NCBI GenBank assembly: GCA_037013685.1
Contig: CM072887.1
Span: 42,273,154-42,337,153 of the forward strand
From: Acridotheres tristis
Lineage: Eukaryota > Chordata > Aves > Passeriformes > Sturnidae
Direction: 5' to 3'
Length of the DNA: 64,000 nt
The notes under the pieces were generated by a model that did not search any database, was not told the origin of the DNA, and worked only from the letters and a program-made list of their open reading frames with translations. Positions 47,986 to 59,805 of the stretch are shown here, one piece after another (within the stretch, counting starts at the first letter, position 1; each line of letters starts with the position of its first letter). The position numbers and the translations under genes were made by a program.

Positions 47986-49854
47986 ATACTATCAAGAACC
48001 CCAGGGAGATGCCTTCTGCAAGTAAGGATCTTTGTTCAGTTGCTATTGAACCATTTATGTTACTTTCAAATTGTGCCATTAGAATCTAAGCCCCTATTCC
48101 ATCTCACATTCCCAATTCCCATTTTAAAGTATTCCATTTGAAACACCAGAATGACAGGAAACAATCATGACTTATTTTGTGGGCCTACTATATAGCATTG
48201 CTCTGCTGACCACCATTTCAAGTGGAAACACAGAATATTTTAATTCACAGGAAGAATCACAAATCTCGGATAAGTCATTTGTTTTAGTTCATCAAACTAT
48301 TTCTAGTGTAATCAAAATGCAAATTCACTTACTTTTGATGGCTCTTACATGGCCCAAAGCTGTATTTAACTCTTTATCTTTGGTGTTAGTGGTAGGTGAT
48401 AAAGCCTTTCTTGGATCATGTACACATGAAACACATTTCACTGGTTAATCTGGCCCATGTGAGAGAAGCAAAGGCGACTATTCTTGAACCTGGGCCTCCT
48501 AATTACCTCAGAACTACTTTTGTTCAGTGCTACGACATCCACTGATAGCACTGTTTTCTACAGTTTTCTAGCAGAAAACACTCTCTGCCCCTAAAATTCA
48601 CAAAGGATGCAGACTGAGGATCACAGGAGAATCCATGTTTGCTTTTAATTTGGTGCCAGACACTGCTTGCATCTAATGTACCAACTAGTGGTCTTTGGAG
48701 AAGGCACCTGCTTCTGCTCACTGAAAACAGCTGGAAAGAATGATAGCTTGGATTTAATTGTTCAAATGCTTGAAGAACTTGGACACACCCTTTACCCACA
48801 TAGTGTGTCTCCTGGTATTTTTTAATTGCTGTGTCTTGTCTTTCATCTACCCCACAAGCTGTGGGCATTTTTCACAAATTATCTCTTTGTCATCCACAGC
48901 TCCATTTTCTCGTTTTGCAGCCTGCTAAATTGGTAACAGTATAGCAGGAAAGAAAGAGTTTCTGACTCATCTATCATGAGTCATCTAACAGTTTGGTGAG
49001 GTTTGTTTTTCTGCTATGACTCTGCACCTGGCACTTGGAGTAGTATAACATTACCTTTATGTTTCTGACACTGCATTAAAACTTGTGAACTCATTGAGCA
49101 CTCTGCTTAAAAATGAATAAGCCACAGAAGGAACATATAATACCCTCCAGCTTCTTTGTGTTTAAGTTGTAAGTTATTCAGATCTGATTTTCTTCTTCAC
49201 CAATGAGTTATTTACACTACTCTGGCAGCAAGTCTTGGCACCCCAGGAGAGCCAGGGCAGCACCAGCTTTGCTCAGATGTATGTCTGTTCTGGGCAGACT
49301 CCTTGCAGGGGCAATGACAAGCCTGAGCAGTAAAACTTTGGGGTAGTCAGCCCAAGAGGGAACATTACAGCAGAGGCTTTACTGCTCAGTCTGCTGTGTC
49401 AGTTTGAGCAGCTCTGCTACCCACAGCTACTCAGGTGGCCACAGTGTGCAAAACGATCCAGCCACTAGGAGACACACCCTCTGCCAGGACTGGAAAAGAG
49501 TTCTCTGGGCTGGTTGATCCCACTAGTGCGGCACCACAGGAGAATTATGACAGACACACAAGGCCATAACTGAGTTGTGATATTGTGAGTTGTAGCTACT
49601 TGATCATTTACTTGGGTAATTGAGAAACCTAAGAACAAATCAACCAATTTGGGTTTTTTTTCTTTTTCCCCTTGGTTTAACCATTTGTTACTGTTGCTTT
49701 TTCCATTTTTTGCTGGAAGTTTATTTAATGTGGATTACTGGATTTGACAGCCTACCACTGTGGACATTGGAGAACTAGAACAGACATACAATCACACAAA
49801 CTTGCTATTTTGGCATGATTGAAAGTTCATTGATGTTGTCTTCATTTTCCTCAG
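47986..49854. other. non-coding, probable intron
   Basis: No splice-bounded coding block other than the exon starting at 49,855 was supported. No repeat was recognised. Confidence 0.35.
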
Positions 49855-49907
49855 TGCGTTTCCTACTGGAGTCTTACATCAAGAGTCTGATAGAAAAGGA
49901 AAGAGAG
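49855..49907 (+). CDS. candidate exon 2 of the plus-strand gene
   Basis: Acceptor TTCATTTTCCTCAG and donor GAGAG|GTAAGG are both strong. The 53 nt read, after two bases, RFLLESYIKSLIEKERE, a charged helix-like segment ending in phase 0. One other frame is also open (AFPTGVLHQESDRKGKR). I prefer this one because both neighbours fit in phase: exon 1 leaves one base and exon 3 starts in phase 0. The product is not recognised. Confidence 0.5.
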
Positions 49908-50332
49908 GTAAGGTACACAGCTTTCAAATATCAGACATAATAGGTCTTTTTCCTCTCTTCTCCTCTTTGCCTAAAAAATGTCACACTGGTTCGGAGCTTG
50001 AGTACATTTCCAAATCACTACGGATTTGGTGTAAACATGGGGAGGCTGCCTGAGTGCCAGCACAGGAGCTGTGCCAGCCTGGCAGTGCAGGGTAGTACCC
50101 AAAATAAGTCCTGCTGAGGGGTAGGTCTGTGCAGTCTGGTAGAGTAACAATCACAGGGCTGTGGTGCTTTCAGGGCACAGAGATACATGCAGGGCTGTAT
50201 TTAGTCACATGCATTTCTCAGTGCAAACTTGGACAAAAATGTCCAAGTTTGTTCCATGCCTCAGAACAATGTAAAAACATCTCTATCCCTTTTTTTTTTC
50301 ATTGGTTTGCTGCTTTTACTTCATTTTACAAG

Positions 50333-50355
50333 TCCGATGCTGATGAAATGAAAAG
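50333..50355 (+). CDS. candidate 23-nt microexon 3 of the plus-strand gene
   Basis: A long pyrimidine tract (CCCTTTTTTTTTTCATTGG and onward) ends in TTTACAAG, followed by 23 nt and a donor AAAAG|GTGATT. In phase 0 it reads SDADEMK plus two bases, which is the linking phase needed between exon 2 and exon 4. Such a small exon would be missed by most gene finders and is also easy to imagine by chance. Confidence 0.35.
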
Positions 50356-51979
50356 GTGATTCATCCATTAAATACATCTGTGAAATGGTAGCATTCACCA
50401 TGGGTTTTTGCTTGTTTGACTGGTTGGTTGATATTATGCTTTCAGCATAATAGCCAAAATGAGCAGGCATGTGGATTGAGTTTCCAGTTTTTCATAGATT
50501 TGATAAATGAAGTAGTGATACCTCAGGTAATCTCCTAATTACTGTTGCTTTGAAAGGTTGGTATTTTGGTAGATACTATCTTCTAAATTTTCTTGAGCAA
50601 GAACGACTGTATTAGGGACACTTCCTCTGGCCTACTTTCCTTTTCACACACACATAACAAAGGGATATTCTGGCTACTTAGAATATCTCCCTCAGTACAG
50701 TGAGTTTACTGCCTCTCACCTGTCAAAACAGTGTCACTCCATGATGACTTACAGAAAAGCTGTAAATTGGCTTTTGTTTTTGCACTGTGCTTTTCACTTT
50801 TCCCCAAACAGGAACTCCCACCTCATTTTGCATCTGCTCTTACTGTGGATGGAACCAAGCCCAGATACTGCAGGTGATCACCCGCTCTCTGCTTCAGATT
50901 ACTCTAACTTGAGAAGGGTTGGGAAAACAGTTCTGAAGGGCCACTGTACCACTCAGTAAAGGAACAAAGACAATTAAAAAAAAAGGAAAAAAGGAAAAAA
51001 GGAAAATGCATTTAGTCTGGTTATTTATTTTGGCAGCCAAAATCTAACTTTAATTACGCCTAATGCCTCATAAAGTGCTGTCTTACAGCCAGTTGAAACA
51101 GGCCACTATTGAAATAATGAAGACATAGTAACATGAGATAATGCTTCTGTGAATACTCTTAAATCTGTCCTGAGCAGATCCATCTTTCCTCATGCAAGCT
51201 GAGGCTCACTCTAGTTAAGTGCTAAATACAGCAAACCAGGTTTAGCTCTGCCATCTCTGGTTACCTCCATGAGCACAGTTTCTTTCACTGGTTGCAGTGT
51301 GGCAGCTCAGGTACCAAACTACCTTGCACTGGTGAAGGAAAGACAAGCTTGTAGAGGAAGATAAAAGCATCTTTAGGGGAATGAAGCCTTCTTGCAGAAT
51401 GGCTTAGCAAACCCCAGCATGGGAGATGTTAATTCTGCAATGTGCCCCTGGCTGTGTGGACTAGCCAGCGTCTGGTGTTTTCAGACAGAAGCATACAGAA
51501 CATGCTTGCCTTCCCCAGTGTTCTGGAAGTTATTACTTAGTTGGCAATGTTTCTTTATAAATATCACAGCTAGTCCACTCCAGACCCATTCCCTGTGAAA
51601 TTAACAGCAAAGCTCCTATTACCTCTGGTGGAAACAGGATCAAGCACAGGATGGAGGTACTGTTTTGAATCTTCAATGACCCCAAAATGCAACTTTTTAT
51701 TTACATATTATGGTCTTTTAAATCACTACACACATATTTTGCCTGAAGTTGAAGCACAAAAGATCCACGACCAATAGATGATACCCAGGAGCCTCACATG
51801 TGTTGAGAGTGCTCTACTGTTGGGTTACAAAACACTAGCAAAGGAGAAGAGTTCTCTTTGTGAAACTATTTAATTAGGAAATCAGAAAACACTTCTAGAA
51901 AAGTAAAGAGTACTATAAAAGGAAATTGGAATAAGCTTAGTCCTATGTAAAGATAGGAACTTCAGTTCCACCCCATTCA

Positions 51980-52190
51980 TAAATAGTATTACCATCATTA
52001 TTACTTATTATAATAGTATTTGAATGTTTTCTTGAATTTACTTTCACAATTATTCTATGAGGAGTTGGAACACGTTCTCCCTATTTTACAGATGGAAATA
52101 GTAACAGAAGATAAGGACATATTCAAGGTGATAGTAAATCCCTTACAGAGCTGAGAACTGAATGCAGGTCTCCAGTGCCTCACCCTGCTT
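51980..52190 (+). repeat. MIR-like fossil SINE
   Basis: The order of motifs matches the MIR family: ACAATTATTCTATGAGGAG, CCTATTTTACAGATGGAAAT, a degenerate AAGGACATATTCAAGGTGAT, then GAGCTGAGAACTGAATGCAG and GTCTCCAG. MIR is an old amniote SINE and such copies are expected to be strongly mutated. The tRNA-derived head was not identified. Confidence 0.65.
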
Positions 52191-52330
52191 CCTCCTCTCT
52201 ATGGCTGCATCACTGGGATTCAGCGGGGGCTGTGCAGAGGGCAGGACTGGGCCCAGAAAGCTGCAGAGCCATGATGCTCTACCCAGTGAAGTTTCCTATG
52301 GGTCTAGGCAGCAGACCAGCTCTGTGCTGC

Positions 52331-52473
52331 TTTTTCTTTTTTTCTTTTTTTCTTTTTTTCTTTTTTTCTTTTTTTCTTTTTTTTTCTTTTTTCTTTTTTC
52401 TTTTTTTCTTTTTTTCTTTTTTTCTTTTTTTCTTTTTCTTTTTCTTTCTCTTTTTTTTTTTTTTTTTTTTTTT
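52331..52473 (+). repeat. 143-bp pure pyrimidine tract
   Basis: Only T and C occur, mostly T6-8 separated by single C, ending in T29. The strand asymmetry is complete. The length is likely to be polymorphic. It lies in the intron between exon 3 and exon 4 of the proposed plus-strand gene. Confidence 0.95.
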
Positions 52474-54087
52474 AAGTTGTGTTGTTTTCAGTACCTAAAA
52501 TAGTTTCTTGGCAGTTTCTATTTCTATCAGAGTGCATCTGTACGAGCAACCTCCCATAACTCTCTGCCACCCTCGCATATGTAGGCTCTGGACACTGAAA
52601 GATCAGCCAGCACTGAGGGCCCTCGCGGTGATGTAAAACCAACATGTGGTGCTTCTCTAATACCTAAATTTTACACCTGACAACAGGTTTCATTACTATA
52701 AGATCCCATATAGAGTGATTTGGAAAGGCAAGGAGCAGTGACAGAGTTGTTCCAGAGGACAGAATGTGCTGTTGAAACAACAGACAAGACTGTCAGAAAA
52801 TCAAAGGGGAATAGAGAAATGAGAACGGGGAGAGAACAAAATTAAGTGTACTGAGTGAGCCTGAAACAAGTTTACTAAGGCTTGACGGTGACACACTCTT
52901 CGTACTTAAGGTAATGTTAGTATATGTAGGGTAAATTATTACTGACTTGAGGGCATCAAAATCACGTCCATCAGGCCCTAGAAGTAAGAAAGCTACTGTC
53001 TGGAAACATCACCTAAAATTAACAAGTCAGTTAAACTGCTTTAGCGTAGGGAAACAGGTCAATCTGCTTTGAAATTGTTAAGCAGCTATGCTTTGAAATG
53101 GCTGTGGTTGATGCTTTTAAGAATGATTCACAGATATGCTTTAGAAGCTCTGCTTGAATTGAGAAAGAAAAGGGAATTGCATATTAAATGTATTCCAAAA
53201 GAGAGAGCACACCCAAATTTAGCTTCAAGTTTTCTTTTTCAGTCATCTGGCAGCAATGGGAAGCCATGGTGGGTACAATCATCTCATGTAGCTTAAGCTG
53301 CCCAAAAAAGGAAAGGAAAAGTTAAGAAAAAGCTATGCACTGTATTTTGTCTCTAAAATATTTATAGGGAAAGCACTAATATCTAGCCATCTGCTATGTT
53401 GCATCTGATGGTTCCTCCAGGTAAATAAAATATTTGTTCAATGAACTCAAAAAAGTTGACTCAAACCCTTTAGCAACTCTGATTATGCACCTCTGAATTT
53501 CCTGAGATGAACATTGGCTCTTTTGCCAGGAGGCTGCAAGGAGTGCAGAATATTGTATACATGCTACATTTTGTTAAATAAGCCTCACAACGAGCACTGT
53601 GGAAAGAGGAAGATGTATTAAAAAAAACTTTGTGGTGCAAGCTTATAAAAACTTGTTATTCCAGCAGCTCTCAGCATGGAGGAATGTACTTTATTGCAAA
53701 AGAGGTTTATACTAGGACTACTAATTTTTCCTCTTTTTATAGTACCTTATGCAGATTCATAAACTGCAGTTTACCCAGAATATTTTTTCTTAAAAATAAT
53801 AGCAATTAATAAGCTTAGATGCATTTGTCTTTGTGTGTGTGAATGCATTGTTTGATTTGAAAATTTCAAGAGCAGAGACCTAATAATTAATGCTGAAACC
53901 ATTTCCAAACTAGTGAAATTCAAAAGGACAACTCAGATGGGAGAACATTAAAAGACTTTCATTGGAGTGCCTATCAGAACAGGGGGGTGAGCACCAGAAT
54001 TCCTCATCTGCATCATGGTTAAGGCATCATCTATCCACTCTCCCAGAATGCACAAGGAGGAGGATGCCAACCCAGCTTGCAGCAAAC

Positions 54088-54216
54088 ATTTAAAGCAACA
54101 TGCTTAGTGAAATGCAAGCTTTTTGGTTTTGGTTTGGGTTTTTTTTCAATTAACTTTTGAGAGAATGTTTGTGGCTATAGTTTTACTAGCGTCCTAGAGA
54201 CAGTGAGAAATTCTGC
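54088..54216 (+). repeat. direct duplication, copy A
   Basis: The segment from ATTTAAAGCAACATGCTTAG to GAGACAGTGAGAAATTCTGC recurs almost unchanged at 55,011-55,138. Differences are confined to the central T/G-rich part and one transition near the end. Identity is high enough to suggest a recent duplication rather than an old repeat family. Confidence 0.95.
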
Positions 54217-54710
54217 TCCTCAAACAAAGCCACAGAAGCCATGTTGAAGCCAATGGGTGGCATCAGGGGAGAAATCAAGCAACCCCAGTCTGCCAGACAA
54301 GATAACAACACAAGGGGAAGATGTGGAAAGAATTGCTAAAATGGTTGGGAATGCTCAAAGTGAAGAAACTGGGTAATTATTGACATAAGGCTTAATTGTC
54401 CTGTCATGCTGGTATTATGACTCTGCTGACTATGAAAGAGTTGCTTCTGATTCAGACTGAACTAAGCAGAGTGGGAATCATGATGAGAACCATGAGAAAT
54501 TCTGAGCTTGATGCTGAGCTTGGTACATCTCTGTGTATCTGAGTCACAAACTGGCATGAGAATCTGGACTTGAGGATCCTTGACTCTTCCTCATTCACTC
54601 TTCTGACTAGACAAACCAAGCCTGTACTCAAACTGCTCTCTGCAGCAGGACCAGCTGGATCCTTTCTGAGAATATTTGTGATAGAAGTACATTTTCTTTC
54701 TTTTCTGTAG

Positions 54711-54832
54711 CACAGAACCAAGGCCAAGGCCAGTCAGTCTCTTCATCTGTCTCCTTGCTCTTGGTGCCTCCCTTGTACCAATGCCAGTGTTGGGCAAGCA
54801 TGTGCAAGTGACCCAGCAGATCGTATTTTCAG
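54711..54832 (+). CDS. candidate exon 4, membrane segment
   Basis: Acceptor TTTCTTTTCTGTAG and donor TTTTCAG|GTGAGG are strong. After one base the frame reads 40 codons: TEPRPRP, then a hydrophobic stretch VSLFICLLALGASLVPMPVL, then GKHVQVTQQIVFS, ending with one base. The stretch fits a single membrane helix or signal anchor. The basic residues before it suggest the N-terminus faces the cytosol. A second frame is open too, but only this one links to exon 5 and exon 3 in phase. Confidence 0.5.
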
Positions 54833-55010
54833 GTGAGGCACTTTTCAGTTCCATCTGTTTTCCCATCTGACTCATCATAAATCATACCAATGTTCATGTC
54901 ACCACGAAAGAGGCAGCAGCAGGCACAGGTGGTTAGTGAGGGTCACGAGATGGAACATGACCCCATGGCAGCACAAATGGCAGCAAAATATATTTTGGAT
55001 TAAAGCAACT

Positions 55011-55138
55011 ATTTAAAGCAACATGCTTAGTGAAATGCAAGCCTTTTGTGTTTGGTTTGGTTTTTTTTCAATTAACTTTTGAGAGAATGTTTGTGGCTAT
55101 AGTTTTACTAGCGTCCTAGAGACAGTAAGAAATTCTGC
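55011..55138 (+). repeat. direct duplication, copy B
   Basis: Second copy of the segment at 54,088-54,216, in the same orientation, 923 bp downstream. Candidate exon 4 (54,711-54,832) lies between the two copies. Confidence 0.95.
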
Positions 55139-58100
55139 CTTTGGAAGTTCCACGGCAAGGATGTTTCTTCCACTCGTCTCCAGGACAGCTCCTTGTGTTG
55201 AGCAGCAATAATACATACAAATTCATAGAGCTAGTCAGCCAGAAAGTACCAAATTCTATACCTACTGCAAAAATCTGAACTTATTCCTGTATTTCATAAA
55301 GGAGTTTCCTGCAGTAATTTGATATGAACTATTCTAGTCCTCTGTGTTTCTCAAGCAACACCACACATTAAATAGCACATATAACAAATGCAGTTTCAAC
55401 TGAAAATTAGCGTGCACTAAAATGTGTCACATATGAAGACAACTAAGATTTTAATTTCAGCTTTAAAAAGGCAGAAATCCTATGGTTTGTTTATCTTGGC
55501 ATTGCAGGCACATCCTGAGGCAAATAACTCAACCGAAGGATTTCCAAGAGCCAGCTCTTATCTAGACGACATGAAATGGAAGTGTTAATAGCACCAATGT
55601 ACAGGTGTCAGTGTCACTGCAATAATTGCACTACAAGTCAGAGACTGACACTTTCATAAAAGATAGTGTCAAAACAGTAGAAATCGGGGCTGTGAAATTT
55701 TCTTCACTCACGAGAAAGGTCTAAAACAGGTATTCAAATGTTCAGCTGGAATTTGCAACCACATTTAAGATGACAATTAAAACTGACCCCTTTTCATTGA
55801 AAAAAGAAGGCATGGAATTTTCATATCACCATCAACAGGACAGAAATAAAGAGAGTAAGTGCAGTTCCAATGGAGGTAAGGCTCTTTCTCACTATGGGAC
55901 AAAGGTACTTCCAATGTTTCAGGCGGAATTACTTGGAGACCAACATTTTTTGTAATAAAAGAAGTAAAATAAATGTATCAGTGGTTGCGAAAGAGAAACA
56001 TTCACATATCTATGTAAAATGCAATCTTATCAAAATGGTGTCTGTAACTCTAAAGAGAGGCTCTTTGATTGTTTCCTTTTTTGTTTGTTTTCCTTTTTGA
56101 ACTTTTGTTGCTCTTATTTCCTTTGATCAGAATTGACCAGAAGGGTTAGGACTTATGTCTGCTTTCAGTAGTTCACGAAGAACTTTTAGTTTATTTTGTG
56201 TGACATCAATGAAATTGATTACTCTCTACCTAGGATAAGTAGGTAGAAATTAGGATCTTAGCCCAGTTTGAAGTCAAAAGTAAGTATGTGTGATCATCTG
56301 ATCTTCTCAAGGCAAAATGGACATGATGGGCTAAGATAGATGATTTGTCTGATCATTTACCTTGACCTTTGATGCAAACGTTGATTTCTTTATGAAAGTC
56401 CTTTGGATTCAGCTCTTTAGTCTCTGCAAACTGGAATTCATAAACAATTAATTTTCTTCAATATAGAGAAATAAATCATGGGGCAGATGCGATTATCATG
56501 CACGAGCAAGAGATTAAAACGTGGACATGTTCTAACTCTGCAAACACAGCTGAAGAGAGTAGAGGGATTATCTTTACATTCCCTGCTTAATTCTGCTCTC
56601 TGGGGTGGCAAGCTGTGATGGCATTATCAGAGATTGTGGGCATGGAGTACAAGCCCAGGGAGAACGTTGTAAGGCCAAATTTTGTGTCCGTGCTCTGGTA
56701 ACTGTGCTGTTCACACAGAGCTGCCAAGAGATGTCATGAAGCAACTTGTGAGAATAAGGAGAAAGAGGGTGGGAAAAAGAGGCAAATAAAGGGGGATGGC
56801 GGGAGAGAAAGGTTGAACAGCATCTGTGTCTCAGCACTGTAGAGCATAATGAAATCAGGGAGTCCCTGGCATCACTTCAACATCCATGGTCATGGCCCCT
56901 GCCTGCCTTTGCCTCTCCCCTGCAGCTGCCAGGTGACTAAGGGCCTCTTTCTTCATGGCCTTTTATTCCAACCTTGGTTCCTTGAGTTATGAAGGCTGAA
57001 GAGATACAACAGTTACAGACCCGAGTCCATAGTTAGTGTAAAAGCACTGACTTGTAGTATGCCAGCATGAAGAAATTACTGCCTCCAGAGCACTTTTGAA
57101 AAGTTCTTTGCAACCAGGCATCCACCTACAATGTCTGTTTATGCTACAAAAACTTCAGCACATTTGAAAAGCCCCTAAGTCACTGATGCAAGTCAGTAGT
57201 ATGCCACTCTATATACATCATCTCCCAGAAACACGGTCAAAAGTATGAACTAAATATCTGAGGGGGAATGCTTTCCTCATTAGCCAGGCAAATCGCTTTT
57301 TTTCATGTATGTCTCTGGCTGGATGTTCAGGAAAATGCAGACAACCCTCACCCAATCACTGTTATTTCTAGTTGAAGAGGGCCTGTGGAAACATAGCTCT
57401 CTCATTCAAGAGTCTAAAAGACTTTGAGCACTTTCAGAAATCGAGGGAATCCTGTTGTAGGCTCAATGGGATTGGAACTAATGAGACATCCATTTTAATT
57501 CAAATTTCACCTGTGTAATTAAAGGAACCAGTGCACAGAACTTTGATTGTGCAGAAATGGGGGATCAGCAGCAGTGTGGTGTGTTTTGCAGGTAGCAAAG
57601 GCCATTCTGGCTTCTGCAGTGGGGAACAGATTAATGCTTGTGTGAAGGGGACACCTTCAAAAGCAGCAAATGAACAACTGCAAGTGTAACTCCTCACTCC
57701 CCTGATCTGGCTCTGTTACTGCACTGGTGAAATAGGATTTATTTCTGGATGTATTTCTAAAATAAGAAGTTGCTCTTACATTTGAATATATATTAGAAAA
57801 CAAAGCTGTGAATGGAAAAGCTCCCTAATGTGCCCCCACACTGCAAATGGCCACTAGATCAACTTCCAAGGATGCAATTAAATTTCAGCTCAATCTGTTT
57901 TATAGTCAAAAATTCAGTCCTGAGGTTTATTGAATTTAACATTTTTCCCGGCTCTGAATATTGCACTACATAATTCTGCAGGTTAAAAAAACAAAAAAAC
58001 CCAAACTGTTGCAAACTCTAGGTTCAGTTTCAAAAAAAGAAAAAAAAAAAAACCTGAACTGGCAGGGATTTTCACAGGGGTACAAGCAGATATTCTGTTA

Positions 58101-58282
58101 TTCACTGTATTTATATTTGAGATTGTCTATAGATTTTACATATCTCAGCACTTCATAAGGATTAATCAATTTTTCTTTACTGAATCAAGCTATGTAGCCT
58201 GGTTGCCTTGGGCCTGTGTGTTCAGATTATCCCTTACAGCAGTTTCTGCCTTCTTTCTCATTTGTTGTTTTCTGCACCTCAG
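55139..58282. other. non-coding, probable intron
   Basis: No further phase-compatible exon was found between exon 4 and the terminal exon. Short open frames at 55,770-56,100 and 57,961-58,158 have no splice support. Confidence 0.35.
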
Positions 58283-58515
58283 CCAATGCACAATTTCAGC
58301 AGGTTTTACCTGCTACAAACAAGTTAACCCTCTATCAAAACTCCAGTGAGACAGGGCCCAGTTCTACAGTCACAGAGACACTGACAACTTCATGTTCAGA
58401 GGGATCATCTGTGGCCAAGGGAAGAGTTACTTTGTCTCTCTTGGATCTTGGTCCAGTGTTTTATCCACAGAACTTTGCCACCCCAGTAAATAATCAGCGC
58501 AGCAGTGAAGTGTAG
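58283..58515 (+). CDS. candidate terminal exon 5 with stop codon
   Basis: Acceptor GTTTTCTGCACCTCAG is strong. After two bases the frame is open for 76 codons and ends at TAG (58,513-58,515). The peptide starts NAQFQQVLPATNKLTLYQNS, is rich in Ser and Thr (SSTVTETLTTSCSEGSS), and ends PVNNQRSSEV. It has an N-glycosylation sequon, NSS, at residue 99 of the joined protein. The start phase fits exon 4. The 3' UTR continues to about 58,665, after the AATAAA. The joined five exons would give about 156 residues: a short cytosolic N-terminus, a membrane segment at about 47-66 and a lumenal or extracellular Ser/Thr-rich tail. No family was recognised. Confidence 0.55.
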
Positions 58516-58641
58516 AGGGAGCACAGAGTTAAGTCAGCCTCCCTGGAGCTGACTGAACCAGCACCTCTCAGACAAAGGAGAATGGTATGGATGACCATAT
58601 AGGCTTACAGATTCTTTTGACCAGTGTCACAGCCCCAAAGC

Positions 58642-58647
58642 AATAAA
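58642..58647 (+). terminator. polyadenylation signal AATAAA
   Basis: AATAAA lies 127 nt after the stop codon of candidate exon 5 and is followed within 30 nt by a T-rich stretch (GTGTATTTTTACTG). This arrangement is what a terminal exon should show. A second AATAAA occurs near 58,906. Confidence 0.55.
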
Positions 58648-59584
58648 ACTCAGTGTATTTTTACTGCTGCATGCCTACATGGAGGTCTGCCCTAAATAAA
58701 CTGGTAGTGTCAATCCAATACAAAGTAGATAAGTGGTCCAGATGCAGAAACTGCTGTCACAACTGGTGCTCCCTGTTACTGTCAAATGATCATTAGGAGG
58801 ACAGGGGTGCGTAGATAACTGTAAAGTGGAGAATAAAACCAAAATGCCAGGATGGAGCATAGAAGCCTGCACCTATGTGGCCAGCGTCAGAGCTTTCTGT
58901 GCATAAATAAAAGATCACTATCCTAGACTAAGAAGCACAAGCATGAAGCTCACCCCAGCAGAAGGAAAATTGAAGAATTAAAATAAACAGACCAAAGAAA
59001 GCAAGTCAAAGCCAGTGAGTAACAAAGTTGAGTGAGCTTCCCAGGAGAACTGCATGTAATGATAGTTAGACACTAACAATGCAAAAACCCAATAATTTCT
59101 TTAAAATCATTAGTAAACAAATATTCTTTGATTCATAGACTGCTGCTGCCAAGATCTCTGTATAGCAAATACCCCATTGATTTGCACACAGCTAAACAGT
59201 CGCCATTTTGTCTTTGTCTAAGTAGACTATCCCAAACCTGAGCACAAATCTTGAGCCCTCCAGCCTCAACCTCTTTTCCCTCTGAGATGCATGCTTTGAT
59301 TTCTCATGCCCATACTATTTTATGGTCTCTGCCTTTCCTTCCTTCTAAGCTTTGGCTTTTTTCAAATCATGTAGAAGAGGCATCATCTATAGCAGAAAAA
59401 TCTGTAGCTGTCTTGTGGACACACACATTTAGAGAGCTAGGGAATTACAGCTTGGCAATTCTTTTCAGGCCTGGATTTCTCCTGTGTCTCAGGTCCATTC
59501 CCAGGCTGACAAGCTGACTACAGCTTCAGTTAGGGAAGCAGTCTCCCAAAGTGATAACATGGTGAAAAACAGAATGAAGTTCAT

Positions 59585-59805
59585 AATAAAGATTAACACC
59601 TGGTGTCTTTCCCATGGGACATCCGGACATGCTGTCCCAAGAGATGTTTGTCCCAATTGTCCAATGAACTCCTGTCCTGTCCTAGCTGCACGTAACACAC
59701 TTTAAATATGGGGTGTCTGTACAATAAAGTTGGCCTTTTTCCCCCAAAAGAGGTCCGTGTGTGTTGCTGTCTTTTCTCTCTGTTTGCAGCGCGGTAACCA
59801 CACTG
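59585..59805 (+). mobile_element. LTR-like element, possible solo LTR of an endogenous retrovirus
   Basis: A TTTAAATATGG TATA-like motif, a GGGGTGTCTGTACAATAAAG segment with AATAAA at 59,722, then a TTTTTCCCCC and GTGTGTGTTGCTGTCTTTTC downstream part resemble the U3-R-U5 order of a retroviral LTR. No internal retroviral genes, primer-binding site or clear target-site duplication was found. The outer limits are uncertain. It could also be another transcript 3' end. Confidence 0.4.

Noticed and set aside
52096..52131. 36-nt exon-like block MEIVTEDKDIFK with a good acceptor
   Set aside because: It sits inside the MIR-like element, whose TTTTACAG motif mimics an acceptor, and using it would break the reading phase to exon 4.
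52162..52503. Phe/Leu-rich plus-strand frames of 107-113 codons
   Set aside because: Translation of the pyrimidine tract; simple-sequence artefact.
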